Below, in pieces: positions 19,979-29,063 of a DNA stretch of 64,000 nucleotides (the first letter of the stretch is position 1; each line of letters begins with the position of its first letter). A program made the translations under genes and the position numbers. Location: NCBI GenBank assembly GCA_902540235.1, contig CACBLI010000006.1, positions 1 to 64,000 of the forward strand, given 5' to 3'. Source of the stretch: an uncultured Pelagibacteraceae bacterium. GTDB taxonomy: Bacteria; Pseudomonadota; Alphaproteobacteria; Pelagibacterales; Pelagibacteraceae. Below the pieces are notes generated by a model that was not told where the DNA came from, made no database searches, and worked only from the letters and a program-made list of their open reading frames with translations.

Positions 19979-20170
19979 ATGTTTAAAAAATTAGCTAAAA
20001 TAAAATATTTACCAAATAATTTTGAAGTGATTCAAGATGGTGATTATGTAATTTGTGCTATTTCAGGAAAAAAAATTCCTCTTGAAAAATTAAACTATTG
20101 GAATGTCAAAGATCAGGAGCCGTACTATTCATATAAAGAAGCATCTTTTAAAAGAGAAAAAAAAGATTAA
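19979..20170 (+). CDS. DUF2093 domain protein
   Basis: 63 residues from the ATG at 19979 (MFKKLAKIKYLPNNFEV). A longer in-frame extension begins inside purD and is unlikely. The core YLPNNFEVIQDGDYVICAIS and GKKIPLEKLNYWNV matches the small DUF2093 family of alphaproteobacteria, often 60-75 residues. The function is unknown. It sits between divergent purD and convergent lpxL, whose stop is one base away. Confidence 0.85.
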   Translation: MFKKLAKIKYLPNNFEVIQDGDYVICAISGKKIPLEKLNYWNVKDQEPYYSYKEASFKREKKD

Positions 20171-20171
20171 A

Positions 20172-21044
20172 CTATTTCCATCTGTTGTGTGTCCATATCC
20201 ATTGCCCGGGATTCTCAATAATCATTTTTTCTAAAATGGAGTTAAGAGCCAAAGTTATTGATTCAATAGTGTCATTGTTAGAAAAACTTACAGGTTTAAA
20301 AATTTTTAATTTAAAATTGTTGTCTTTTTTTCTTTTAATGTGTATTGGAACTATTTTGCAATTGAATTTTTTAACAAATTGCGCAGGTATCGTTGTTGTC
20401 AAGGCTTCTTGACCGAAAAATTTGCATCTAATTCCCTCAGAAACTCTTTGGTCAATCATTAGTGCAATAGAAGTTCCGGATTTAAAATATTCTAACAAAT
20501 CTCTTGTACCAGAAATACCTTTTTTTATTTGTTTTTTACAAATGTATTTTTTTCTAATATTTTCCATGATCGGATTTATAAATTGATTATTTAAAGGCCT
20601 ATAAATTGCGGCAAGATCTATACCTGACCTCTCAATGTGCATTGCCATTAATTCAAAATTATCAAAATGTCCTGAAATAAATATAACTGGCCGTTTATCT
20701 ATTTTAATTTTTTCTAATTCTATTTGACCCTCTACCTCAATTCTTTTTTCAAATTCTTTTTCTCTAAAATCTTTAATAAAATTGTACTCAGATAAAATTT
20801 TTCCATAAGTTAACCACATGTCATGAATAATTTTTTTCTTAAAATCTTGATTTGAGTCAGGAAAAGCTCTTTTGATATTTGATATAGTAGTAGTAGTAGA
20901 CCTGAAAAGAGGACCAAAAAAAACAGAAATTTTACTGGCAAATAATCTTGAGTTTTTTAATCCTAATAACTTAAATAAAAAAAATAATGATAAAATTAAT
21001 GTAGATTGAAATAAATATTTGATCTTTTTAGTTAAGTTTATCAT
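20172..21044 (-). CDS. lpxL: lipid A late acyltransferase (LpxL/HtrB family)
   Basis: 290 residues. An N-terminal membrane anchor lies at about residues 10-30, and the acyltransferase motif is SGHFDNFE (H-x4-E), followed by IDQRVSEGIRCKFFGQEAL. It adds secondary acyl chains to Kdo2-lipid IVA at the inner membrane. It overlaps lpxK by 17 nt and closes the ubiA-msbA-waaA-lpxK-lpxL run. It could instead be an LpxM/LpxP-type paralogue; the acyl specificity cannot be read from sequence. Confidence 0.92.
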   Translation of the reverse strand: MINLTKKIKYLFQSTLILSLFFLFKLLGLKNSRLFASKISVFFGPLFRSTTTTISNIKRAFPDSNQDFKKKIIHDMWLTYGKILSEYNFIKDFREKEFEKRIEVEGQIELEKIKIDKRPVIFISGHFDNFELMAMHIERSGIDLAAIYRPLNNQFINPIMENIRKKYICKKQIKKGISGTRDLLEYFKSGTSIALMIDQRVSEGIRCKFFGQEALTTTIPAQFVKKFNCKIVPIHIKRKKDNNFKLKIFKPVSFSNNDTIESITLALNSILEKMIIENPGQWIWTHNRWK

Positions 21045-21969
21045 TAATAAGATTTATAAATTGTTCTTCTTTAACTATTTTTAACTCGATTTTTAAAAAA
21101 TTAATATTTTTTGCATCATCATCAGATAGCTTGATAAAATCTTTTTCTGTTGTAAGTATTTTAGCATTCAATTTTTTCGACTCTTGAAGAACGTTTTCAA
21201 TATCTTTTTTTTTATATCTATGATGGTCAGGAAATATTATTTCTTTAACTACATTAATATTATTTTCTAATAAAATTTCTCTAAAAGATAATGGGTCCCC
21301 TATTCCAGAAAAGATTAAATAATTTGAATTTAAATCTAATTCGTTAAAGTTTTGAATCTCATAATTGGACTCAAATATCTGAATTTTTGAGTTCAATCTA
21401 TAAATTATTTCTTTTATGTTCTCAGTATTACCACCTTTGCCATTTAAGAAAACGATATCGTAATTTTTCAAATTTTCAATTTTTTCTCTTAATGGTCCAG
21501 AGGGAATTAATTGTCCATTACCAATCCAGTTTTTTTTTTTAAAACAAACAATTTTCAAATCATAATCAATTTTTTTTTCCTGAAGACCATCATCAAAAAT
21601 TATGACTTGATTAGAGTTATTAACAGCTTGATTGATAGCGTCTAGTCTTCTCTTAGAAATTATGGTTTTTGTTTTAGCTTTTAATAGATTTTGCTCATCA
21701 ATTTGGTTTAAATAGAATTTTTTAGATGTAACAACATTGACTCCCATTTTTTTAATAATATTGAATAACTTTATTGTAAGAGGTGTTTTGCCTGTTCCGC
21801 CTAAATAAATATTACCTATACAAATGGTTTTTATTTCAGAAAATTTATATTTTTTTTGAATGCTTAAAAAAAAGTTATTAATTATAACTGGAATTGTAAA
21901 TGGTAATAATAAATATGAAAAAATATTTGATTTTTTCAAATCCCAAAATGCAGGTTTTTTAAAGTTCAT
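21028..21969 (-). CDS. lpxK: tetraacyldisaccharide 4'-kinase
   Basis: 313 residues. An N-terminal membrane helix is followed by the P-loop CIGNIYLGGTGKTPLTIKLF, the IIFDDGLQ acidic motif and LIPSGPLREKI, and later FPDHHRYKKKDI. It phosphorylates the lipid A disaccharide at 4'. It is located between waaA and lpxL, the expected pathway neighbours. Confidence 0.97.
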   Translation of the reverse strand: MNFKKPAFWDLKKSNIFSYLLLPFTIPVIINNFFLSIQKKYKFSEIKTICIGNIYLGGTGKTPLTIKLFNIIKKMGVNVVTSKKFYLNQIDEQNLLKAKTKTIISKRRLDAINQAVNNSNQVIIFDDGLQEKKIDYDLKIVCFKKKNWIGNGQLIPSGPLREKIENLKNYDIVFLNGKGGNTENIKEIIYRLNSKIQIFESNYEIQNFNELDLNSNYLIFSGIGDPLSFREILLENNINVVKEIIFPDHHRYKKKDIENVLQESKKLNAKILTTEKDFIKLSDDDAKNINFLKIELKIVKEEQFINLINDKLN

Positions 21970-21970
21970 T

Positions 21971-23215
21971 TTATTTTAAATAGTTATCAATTTCTTTTAA
22001 GTAATGTTGAAGTATTTTATTTCCTATATTATTAAGTTTTTTTTTAATATCTATTTGGTCATCCCTAGAGGATAGTAATTTATTCAAAATTCTATACATT
22101 CCGATCTCTTTTGATACTTTAAAGGAAATTTTTTGAGAAGTTAGATAACTATATATTTCTTCAAAATTTGAAATATTTGGACCATGTAAAATATTACACC
22201 CATATCTTGCTGCCTCAAGAGGATTTTGACCACCATGCTTAATTAAAGAACCACCTAAAAAAACATTCTCACAAAGTGAAAAAAAAGTTTTTGTTTGACC
22301 ATAAGTGTTAACTAAGTAGATATCAGTATCAGTAGGAATTTTTTTTTCTGGTTCGTGAAGTTGTGTTTTAAGACCAAGTTGATCGAGTTGAAACTTGATC
22401 GAATTTACCCTGTTAATATGCCTGGGTATTATTATTGTAAGCAAATTTTTATATTTATATTTCAATTTTTTATGAACAATTCCAATAAATTTCTCTTCAT
22501 TGTTATGTGTGCTTGAAGCACACCAAATTTTTTTATTTTTTATAAATCCCCTTAGATTTTGTTTAACCTTGATTTTTTCAAATTCAGATTGTGAAAATTT
22601 TAGATTACCAAAGTATTTAAGATTTTTTGCTCCTAGTTTTTTTAGATAAATTTTTGATTTAATGCTTGAACATAAACATAAGTTAAATTTACTGAAAATA
22701 AAATTTGAAAAATTTTTAAATTTTCTCCATCTTTTAAATGACTTTGATGTAATTCTACCATTAAGCAAAATTGTAGGGATTTTTCTTTTTTTTAAATTCA
22801 ATAACATATTAGGCCAAATTTCAGAGTCTACAAATAAAGATAAACTAGGTTGCCAATAATTTAAAAAATTTCGCGTATTTAGATTTGTATCTATAGGAAA
22901 AAATTGATGTATTACTTTTTTGAATTTATAATTTGATATAACTTTTGAAGAACTTAGAGTATTTGAAGTAATCAAAATTTGAGCAATATTTTTTTTTTTT
23001 TCATACTTTTCAATCAAGGGAACAACACTTTGAAATTCACCAACACTTGCACCATGTATCCAAATAAGTTTACCTTTAATTTTTTTTTTTGTGAAAGAAC
23101 AGAATTTTTCCTTGTATCGTTTTGGGTCTTCTTTATTTTTAATTAATCTTAAAACGATTATTAAAGGTGATAAAAAATAAGCAATGTTAATTAAAATTCT
23201 ATAGATTATTAACAT
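21971..23215 (-). CDS. waaA: Kdo transferase WaaA (KdtA)
   Basis: 414 residues. The N-terminal membrane anchor, WIHGASVGEFQSVVPLIEKY with its catalytic Glu, FVDSEIWPNMLLNLK, and the C-terminal GGSLIKHGGQNPLEAA with NILHGPNISNF are typical. It transfers Kdo to lipid IVA. Its start shares one base with the msbA stop, and it lies one base from lpxK. Confidence 0.97.
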   Translation of the reverse strand: MLIIYRILINIAYFLSPLIIVLRLIKNKEDPKRYKEKFCSFTKKKIKGKLIWIHGASVGEFQSVVPLIEKYEKKKNIAQILITSNTLSSSKVISNYKFKKVIHQFFPIDTNLNTRNFLNYWQPSLSLFVDSEIWPNMLLNLKKRKIPTILLNGRITSKSFKRWRKFKNFSNFIFSKFNLCLCSSIKSKIYLKKLGAKNLKYFGNLKFSQSEFEKIKVKQNLRGFIKNKKIWCASSTHNNEEKFIGIVHKKLKYKYKNLLTIIIPRHINRVNSIKFQLDQLGLKTQLHEPEKKIPTDTDIYLVNTYGQTKTFFSLCENVFLGGSLIKHGGQNPLEAARYGCNILHGPNISNFEEIYSYLTSQKISFKVSKEIGMYRILNKLLSSRDDQIDIKKKLNNIGNKILQHYLKEIDNYLK

Positions 23216-24954
23216 TATGATCTTTTGATTTGTTTATCATAAAAGTTTTTATAAATTTTAGAATTAGTTAATAATTCGTTGTGTTTGCCTTCGCTTACCA
23301 CCTGACCATTATCTATCACATAAATTTTATCTGAATTAAGAATCGTAGAAAGCCTATGGGCAATAACGATAGTTGTTTTGCCTTCAGTAAGAAAATTAAT
23401 TGCTCTTTGAATTTTACTTTCTGTCTCTGCATCTAGAGAGGATGTTGCTTCATCAAGTAATATAATTGAACTTTTTTTCAAAATAGCTCTAGCAATAGAC
23501 AATCTTTGCTTTTCTCCTCCTGATAGCCTTATTCCATTTTCACCTATCAGAGTGTCATATTTATCCGGTAATTTATCTATAAACTCATCGGCAAAAGAAA
23601 ATTTTGCTGCTTCAACTATTTCTTCGTCAGATGCTTCCAAATTAGCATATGCAATATTATTTTTTATGGTGTCATCAAAAAGAGTTGTATCTTGGCTTAC
23701 TAATGAAATATTTTTTCTAACTGAATTAATAGTTGATTTATAGATTGATTGATTATCAATTAATATGTCGCCTGAGTGAATATTATAAAATCTTGGTATT
23801 AAATTAAGTATTGTAGATTTACCAGCACCACTGTGGCCAACTAATGAAGTCATTTTTTTTCCAGGTATTTTTAGGTTTATTGACTTTATTATTTGAAGTT
23901 GATCTTTTTGATATTCAAATGAAACATTTTCAAATTTAACTTCTCCCTCTGTAAGTTTTAATTCTTCTGCATTTGACACATCTTTTATTTCATTAATATC
24001 ATCGATTATTGGCAGTACTCTTCTAGATCCTGTTAAACCTTGTTGGATTGTAATGTTAAGAGTAGCTAAGGACCTAACTGGTTGATAAGCGAGCATCATT
24101 GCTGCAAGAAAAGAAAAAAAGTTACTAACTTCAAGTTCATTTTTGACTACAAGTTTAGCAGAAACAAAAATTAAACATGCAATCATGATACCTGTTAAAA
24201 TTTCCATTATAGGAGAAGCTCTTACAAAAACTATATTTATTTTTTTTGATGTTTCTTTTAGAGTATTTATGTATTTTAGTGCTCTTTTTTTTTCATAGGC
24301 TTCTTTTTGAAATATTTTCATTAATTTATGATTTTTAAAAATTTCCATAAGATATGTATTTAGAACACCAACTTTAAGCATTTGTTCATTAGTGACCTTA
24401 CCAATCCTTTTACCTAAAGATTTTGCAGCTAAAGAAGCAAGAGGTATCATTATAATTGCAATTAAAGAAAGCTTCCAGTTTTGGTAAAACATAACTGATA
24501 ACAAACCTATAAGTGTTAAGCTGTCTTTAAAAAGATTTAAAATTGCAGTACTTAATAAACTAGTAATCCAATTGACATCGTTTATCAAGTTTGTGATAAA
24601 TTTTCCTGAATGTTTTTCATCAATTAATTTCGTATCAGCTTTAATTAATGAAGCAAACATATCGGTTTGAAGTTCTTTTTTAACTTCCTCGGCAACACCA
24701 ATCATAATTACTTTTGCTAAGTAAAGCGAAACACCTTTAATGGCAAAAGCTGTTATGATTAATAAAGGTATAGTAAATATTAACGTAGAAGATTTTTTAA
24801 CAAATAATTCATTAATAGCAGGATCAAGTAGATATGCTATTGCGGAAGTACTAGCTGCTAAAAGAAGTGAAAAAAAAACTGATAAAAAAATTTTTGGTAC
24901 GTATTTTTTTGTGTAATCTCTGTAAAGTCTTTTGAAAATTTGAATTGACGTCAT
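23215..24954 (-). CDS. msbA: lipid A exporter-type ABC transporter MsbA
   Basis: 579 residues. Six membrane helices lie in about the first 310, followed by a nucleotide-binding domain with Walker A VGHSGAGKSTIL, signature RLSGGEKQRLSIARAIL and Walker B SSIILLDEATSS. This is the MsbA half-transporter architecture, flipping lipid A-core across the inner membrane. The context with waaA, lpxK and lpxL supports MsbA over another type I exporter. Confidence 0.93.
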   Translation of the reverse strand: MTSIQIFKRLYRDYTKKYVPKIFLSVFFSLLLAASTSAIAYLLDPAINELFVKKSSTLIFTIPLLIITAFAIKGVSLYLAKVIMIGVAEEVKKELQTDMFASLIKADTKLIDEKHSGKFITNLINDVNWITSLLSTAILNLFKDSLTLIGLLSVMFYQNWKLSLIAIIMIPLASLAAKSLGKRIGKVTNEQMLKVGVLNTYLMEIFKNHKLMKIFQKEAYEKKRALKYINTLKETSKKINIVFVRASPIMEILTGIMIACLIFVSAKLVVKNELEVSNFFSFLAAMMLAYQPVRSLATLNITIQQGLTGSRRVLPIIDDINEIKDVSNAEELKLTEGEVKFENVSFEYQKDQLQIIKSINLKIPGKKMTSLVGHSGAGKSTILNLIPRFYNIHSGDILIDNQSIYKSTINSVRKNISLVSQDTTLFDDTIKNNIAYANLEASDEEIVEAAKFSFADEFIDKLPDKYDTLIGENGIRLSGGEKQRLSIARAILKKSSIILLDEATSSLDAETESKIQRAINFLTEGKTTIVIAHRLSTILNSDKIYVIDNGQVVSEGKHNELLTNSKIYKNFYDKQIKRS

Positions 24955-24958
24955 TTTT

Positions 24959-25822
24959 TTAAAATTTCCCAGCCAAAATACTTGTTAGAACAATAAATCC
25001 TAAAAAATTATTTGATTTAAATATTTTTAAGCAGTTTTTCGCATCTTTAATGTTTAAATTTTTAATTTGATAAAAAAACAAATGAAAAAAAATTAAAAAT
25101 AAAAAAACATAAAAAAGATTATTCAGGTTCATTAATATACCTATAATTATTAAAGATATAAAAAATGTTAATAAGCATAATATTAAAAATAACTGAGGGT
25201 TTTTTTTAAATTTTATTGAAGTTGATTTGAGTCCTATAATTTCATCATCCTTTATATCTTGAAACCCATAAATAGTGTCATAGGCAAGTGTCCAAAATAT
25301 GGCTCCTATGTAGAAGATAATTGGAACTATACTTATCTCGTTAAAAATTGATGTCCAACCGAGAATAAGGCCATAGTTGAAAGTTATTCCAAGAAAGAGT
25401 TGAGGCCAATAAGTGTATCTTTTCATAAGTGGATAAGTAAAAGCTAATGGCATAGAACCTATCGCAAGAATTATTGTAAAATAATTAAAATTTATTAAAA
25501 CTAAAAATGCTAAGATACAAAGAATTGCTGCGTAGAGTATTCCAATTTGAATAGAAATTTTGCCAGAAGCTATAGGCCTATTTTTAGTACGTGAAACTCT
25601 ATTATCAAAATTTTTATCTAAAATATCGTTTACTATGCACCCAGCTGATCTCATAAAAACTGATCCAAGAAAAAAAAGCGTTAAATAAAAAAAATAGGTA
25701 TCTAAGTTATTTGAAAAATCATAGCCAATAGACAATCCCCAAGCACACGGCCAAAAAAGCAGCATATAGCCAATTGGTTTTTTCAATCTTGTCAGTTCGA
25801 TAAATATGCTTAATTGGTTCAT
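24959..25822 (-). CDS. ubiA: 4-hydroxybenzoate polyprenyltransferase
   Basis: 287 residues from MNQLSIFIELTRLKKP; an in-frame ATG 42 bases upstream is possible but adds residues not usual for the family. There are about eight membrane helices. The Asp-rich motif NDILDKNFDNRVSRTKNRP (NDxxDxxxD) and the second motif YDTIYGFQDIKDDEI are present. It prenylates 4-hydroxybenzoate for ubiquinone, which fits the cox and bc1 genes in the same window. It starts the lipid A run with a 4-nt gap to msbA. Confidence 0.95.
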   Translation of the reverse strand: MNQLSIFIELTRLKKPIGYMLLFWPCAWGLSIGYDFSNNLDTYFFYLTLFFLGSVFMRSAGCIVNDILDKNFDNRVSRTKNRPIASGKISIQIGILYAAILCILAFLVLINFNYFTIILAIGSMPLAFTYPLMKRYTYWPQLFLGITFNYGLILGWTSIFNEISIVPIIFYIGAIFWTLAYDTIYGFQDIKDDEIIGLKSTSIKFKKNPQLFLILCLLTFFISLIIIGILMNLNNLFYVFLFLIFFHLFFYQIKNLNIKDAKNCLKIFKSNNFLGFIVLTSILAGKF

Positions 25823-25874
25823 AAAATTTTTCTTGTAAATAACAAACGCAAGATTGATAATCAAACTGATTCGT

Positions 25875-26279
25875 ATGAATATAGATTACACTGTAACAGC
25901 CCTGATGTTTCCAGCAATTCCTCTATTGATGGCTGTATATAGTAATAGATTTCACACTTTAAGTAACTTAGTTAGAAAATTACATGATGAGCATGTTTAC
26001 GAGAAACACATACCACCAGAATGGAAAAAACAATTCTTGAATCTTAGCTCAAGAATAGGCCTTTTGAGATGGACAATTTTATTTGCAGCTTTTGGGTTTT
26101 TATTCAATATGTTAACGGTATTTGCCTTATATCTTGATGAGGTTTTTATGGCGCGAGTAATTTTTGGTTCTTGTTGTTTATCAATGATTGTCTCAATAAT
26201 TTTTTTTATAAGAGAAATTCATATTTCAACAAATGCACTTAGGCTTCATATGTCGGATATGGATGTTAATGTAGATTAA
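25875..26279 (+). CDS. DUF2721 membrane protein
   Basis: 134 residues from the ATG at 25875 (MNIDYTVTALMFPAIPLLM). A TTG at 25854 would add seven residues. Three hydrophobic helices surround a polar stretch with YSNRFHTLSNLVRKLHDEHV, the family-typical segment of DUF2721. The function is unknown. It is divergent from ubiA with 52 nt between the starts and shares its TTAA stop with the quinone oxidoreductase gene. Confidence 0.8.
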   Translation: MNIDYTVTALMFPAIPLLMAVYSNRFHTLSNLVRKLHDEHVYEKHIPPEWKKQFLNLSSRIGLLRWTILFAAFGFLFNMLTVFALYLDEVFMARVIFGSCCLSMIVSIIFFIREIHISTNALRLHMSDMDVNVD

Positions 26280-27247
26280 GGAATTATTACAGCTGGACCT
26301 GTTAATAATCTTGCCTCTAAATCCTTATGTGCTTGGGCAGCATCTTTTAGAGAATATTTCTTAGAAATTTCTATCTTAAATTTTTTAGATACAACAGCTT
26401 CAAAAACTTTTTTTGCTGACTCTACTAGCTCATCTCTTTTAATAGTATAGTGTGCAATGGATGGTCTTGTAAAAAAAAGACCTTTTGCATTTATATCTTT
26501 TTTTACGTCGATCGTGTCAACATAACCTGAAGCATTACCAAATGCTACCATCATTCCTCTAATCTTTAATGTCTCAATTGATCCTTTGAATGTCTTTATA
26601 CCTACTCCGTCGTAGACAACATCAATTCCATTTTTACCCACAATTCTTTCAACTTCTTCTACAAAATTTTTTTCTGAATAATTTATGACGTGATGGCAAC
26701 CATTTTTTTTTGCAATTTCCTCTTTAATTTTCGATCCAACTGTTCCGATTACCTCCGCACCTAAAGCATTGGCCCAAGGACATAAAATTTGACCAAGACC
26801 GCCAGCAGCAGCATGATATAAAACTTTATCACCTTTTTTTAAGGGATATGCTCGATGCAATAAATATTCTGCTGTTATTCCTTTTAATGTAACACAAGAT
26901 GCTACTTCATCAGACACATCATTGGGTACAGAAACTAATTTTTCCTCAGGCATAATTTGTTTTTCTGAGTAAGCGCCAATAGGCATTGAAGCATGAGCAA
27001 CTCTATCACCAACTTTAAATAGTTTTACTTCTGACCCCACTTCTTCAATTACACCACAAGCTTCTAAACCGATACCGCTGGGTAATGGAATTGGGTAGAG
27101 ACCTGTTCGATGATAAACATCTATAAAATTTAATCCAATTGATAGATTCTTAATTAAAACCTCCTTAGGTCCAGGTTTTCCTATTTGTACATCTTGAATA
27201 ACTAAAACCTCTGGCCCGCCAAACTTATTTATTTGAATAGATTTCAT
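26276..27247 (-). CDS. NADPH:quinone oxidoreductase (zinc-independent MDR)
   Basis: 323 residues of the medium-chain dehydrogenase/reductase superfamily. The N-terminus KSIQINKFGGPEVLVIQDV, the LNFIDVYHRTGLYPIPLPSG motif and the nucleotide-binding AAAGGLGQILCPWANALGAE match the Qor group, which lacks the catalytic zinc. It probably reduces quinones or enones with NADPH. It ends a minus-strand run after the pirin gene (3-nt gap). The precise substrate is not clear. Confidence 0.92.
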   Translation of the reverse strand: MKSIQINKFGGPEVLVIQDVQIGKPGPKEVLIKNLSIGLNFIDVYHRTGLYPIPLPSGIGLEACGVIEEVGSEVKLFKVGDRVAHASMPIGAYSEKQIMPEEKLVSVPNDVSDEVASCVTLKGITAEYLLHRAYPLKKGDKVLYHAAAGGLGQILCPWANALGAEVIGTVGSKIKEEIAKKNGCHHVINYSEKNFVEEVERIVGKNGIDVVYDGVGIKTFKGSIETLKIRGMMVAFGNASGYVDTIDVKKDINAKGLFFTRPSIAHYTIKRDELVESAKKVFEAVVSKKFKIEISKKYSLKDAAQAHKDLEARLLTGPAVIIP

Positions 27248-27250
27248 TAT

Positions 27251-28087
27251 TTATTTTACAAATGTGCCGTTATGATAATCTTGAACAGCTTGTAATATCT
27301 CTGCTTTAGTGTTCATTACAAAAGGCCCACCTCTGGCTATTTCCTCATTAATAGGTTTTCCTGAAATAACTAAAAATTTTGCACTTGAAGCAGCTTTGAC
27401 TTTTAACTCTTCACCTTTTGAGAGCAAGATTAAGGTGCTATCTTTAATCTTTTTATGATCTTTTTCACCAACTACTATCTCCCCATTTATTAAGTATACA
27501 AATGAATTGTGAGTAGAAGGTAAACTAAACTTAAATTCTTTTCCTTCATTTAGTTCAACATCAAAATAAAAAGGCTCTATATTATGTCCTTTAACTGGAC
27601 CTTCTGCTTTTTCAAATTTTCCCGCAATAACTTTGACACGTTTATCATCATCTTTATGAACACTCATTTTGTTTGCATCGATATAGATATACTCTGGTTT
27701 GCTCATTTTTAATTTTGCAGGCATATTAATCCATAATTGAAATCCATGAAGTTTACCTTCTTTCATACCTGGCATTTCTGAATGTATAATACCACTACCA
27801 GTTTTCATCCATTGGACATCGCCAGCAGTCATTTTACCTTTACCACCAGTACTGTCCTCATGTTCAAAATTTCCTGCTAACATATAAGTAACAGTTTCAA
27901 TTCCTCTATGTGGATGGGGAGGAAATCCAGCAACATAATCTTCACTATTTTCTGAACCAAATTCATCCAACATTAAAAAAGGATCGAAATAATTTGGTTC
28001 AACACCAATACTTCTTTTTAATTTAACCCCAGCTCCATCTGATGCTGGAATAGGATCAATGATTTTACTAACTTCAATGTTTTTCAT
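27251..28087 (-). CDS. pirin family cupin protein
   Basis: 278 residues. The N-terminal cupin shows the pirin metal motif FPPHPHRGIETVTYMLAG, then FEHEDSTGGKG and DVQWMKTGSGIIHSEMP; a second cupin follows and is degenerate. Bacterial pirins bind Fe and some oxidise quercetin, but most roles are unknown. The C-terminus ARGGPFVMNTKAEILQAVQD is typical. It sits in a minus-strand run with CDGSH and quinone oxidoreductase genes, a grouping that suggests redox stress, though this is inference. Confidence 0.95.
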   Translation of the reverse strand: MKNIEVSKIIDPIPASDGAGVKLKRSIGVEPNYFDPFLMLDEFGSENSEDYVAGFPPHPHRGIETVTYMLAGNFEHEDSTGGKGKMTAGDVQWMKTGSGIIHSEMPGMKEGKLHGFQLWINMPAKLKMSKPEYIYIDANKMSVHKDDDKRVKVIAGKFEKAEGPVKGHNIEPFYFDVELNEGKEFKFSLPSTHNSFVYLINGEIVVGEKDHKKIKDSTLILLSKGEELKVKAASSAKFLVISGKPINEEIARGGPFVMNTKAEILQAVQDYHNGTFVK

Positions 28088-28125
28088 ATTAGAATTTAAT
28101 AGTTAAAAAACAGAAATTTGCAATG

Positions 28126-28365
28126 TTACTTTTTATTATGTGAACCATCACAGAATGGCTGGTTATTAGTTTGTTTACAAGTGCAAAAAAACATCTTTTT
28201 AGTTAATTCTGCTTTATATACAACAGGGTTAAATTTAGATCCTTTATGAGAGCCATCGCAAAATGGTTGCTTGGAACTTTTTCCACAACTACACCAAAAG
28301 TAAGATTTGTCTTCTTTAACTTCAATTTTTATTGCACTATTGCCCGCTCTCTGTCCCTTTGTCAT
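28126..28365 (-). CDS. double CDGSH iron-sulfur protein
   Basis: 79 residues containing two complete CDGSH motifs: CSCGKSSKQPFCDGSH at about residues 28-43 and CTCKQTNNQPFCDGSH at about 61-76. Each C-x-C-x8-C-x3-H set can bind a [2Fe-2S] cluster, so the single chain carries two clusters as in the bacterial tandem CDGSH (mitoNEET class III-like) proteins. It is soluble, with no membrane helix. It lies between the HAD and pirin genes. Confidence 0.93.
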   Translation of the reverse strand: MTKGQRAGNSAIKIEVKEDKSYFWCSCGKSSKQPFCDGSHKGSKFNPVVYKAELTKKMFFCTCKQTNNQPFCDGSHNKK

Positions 28366-28383
28366 GTTCCCCTCAATTATTAT

Positions 28384-29046
28384 TTAAATTAAACTAAAAA
28401 TCTCAGTTAAATCTTTTATTTGATTACTTGGTTTATAATCAAGGTTATCAAATATATTGTTATTTCTGTTCACCCAAATAGATTGGTAACCATAATTTCC
28501 TCCACCAGAAACATCCCAAGTGTTTGCACTTAAAAAAATAACTTCACTATTTTTTATTTTATATTTTTTTATTGGTAAATCGTAGACTCTGGAATCTGGC
28601 TTATAAATTCCAACCTCTTCTATAGAAAAAATGTCATCAAATAATTTATCTAAGTTATTACTTTTGACCAGCTCATCTAATAGCGAAGGATTCCCATTTG
28701 AAAGAATAGCTAATTTAAAATTCCTTCCTTTTAATTTTTTTAAAGTTTCTGGAACTTCTTTAAAGGGCGAGAGAACTTTGTATAAATTCAATAATTCGTT
28801 TTTCATAGAAGGATCTATGCTAAAAGCTCTCATTGATTTGTCTAAGCTATCTTCTGTAATCTGCCAAAAATCTTTATGTCTCTTCATTAAACTTCTGAGC
28901 CAAGTATACTCTAACTGAGTAGTTCTCCAAAAATTAGCAAAACTCTCCCACTTATCTCCAATTTTATCTTTACATTTTTCTGCAGCAGAATTTACGTCAA
29001 ACAATGTACCATAAGCATCAAAAATTATTGCTTTAACATTTTTCAT
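28384..29046 (-). CDS. haloacid dehalogenase type II-like HAD hydrolase
   Basis: 220 residues. Motif I IIFDAYGTLFDVNSAAE, motif II LAILSNGNPSLLDELV, and the WDVSGGGNYGYQSIWVNR segment with YKPDSRVYDLP match type II (S)-2-haloacid dehalogenases, family length ~220-230. Dehalogenation of a 2-haloacid is the family activity, but many homologues have other substrates. It is divergent from rsmE with 17 nt between the start codons. Confidence 0.88.
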   Translation of the reverse strand: MKNVKAIIFDAYGTLFDVNSAAEKCKDKIGDKWESFANFWRTTQLEYTWLRSLMKRHKDFWQITEDSLDKSMRAFSIDPSMKNELLNLYKVLSPFKEVPETLKKLKGRNFKLAILSNGNPSLLDELVKSNNLDKLFDDIFSIEEVGIYKPDSRVYDLPIKKYKIKNSEVIFLSANTWDVSGGGNYGYQSIWVNRNNNIFDNLDYKPSNQIKDLTEIFSLI

Positions 29047-29063
29047 AAATTAACTTAACACAA

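Noticed and set aside
25823-25864. Longer N-terminus of UbiA from the ATG at 25864
   Set aside because: UbiA proteins usually begin close to the FIELTRLKKPIG segment, and the shorter start leaves a more reasonable 52-nt spacer to the divergent gene.
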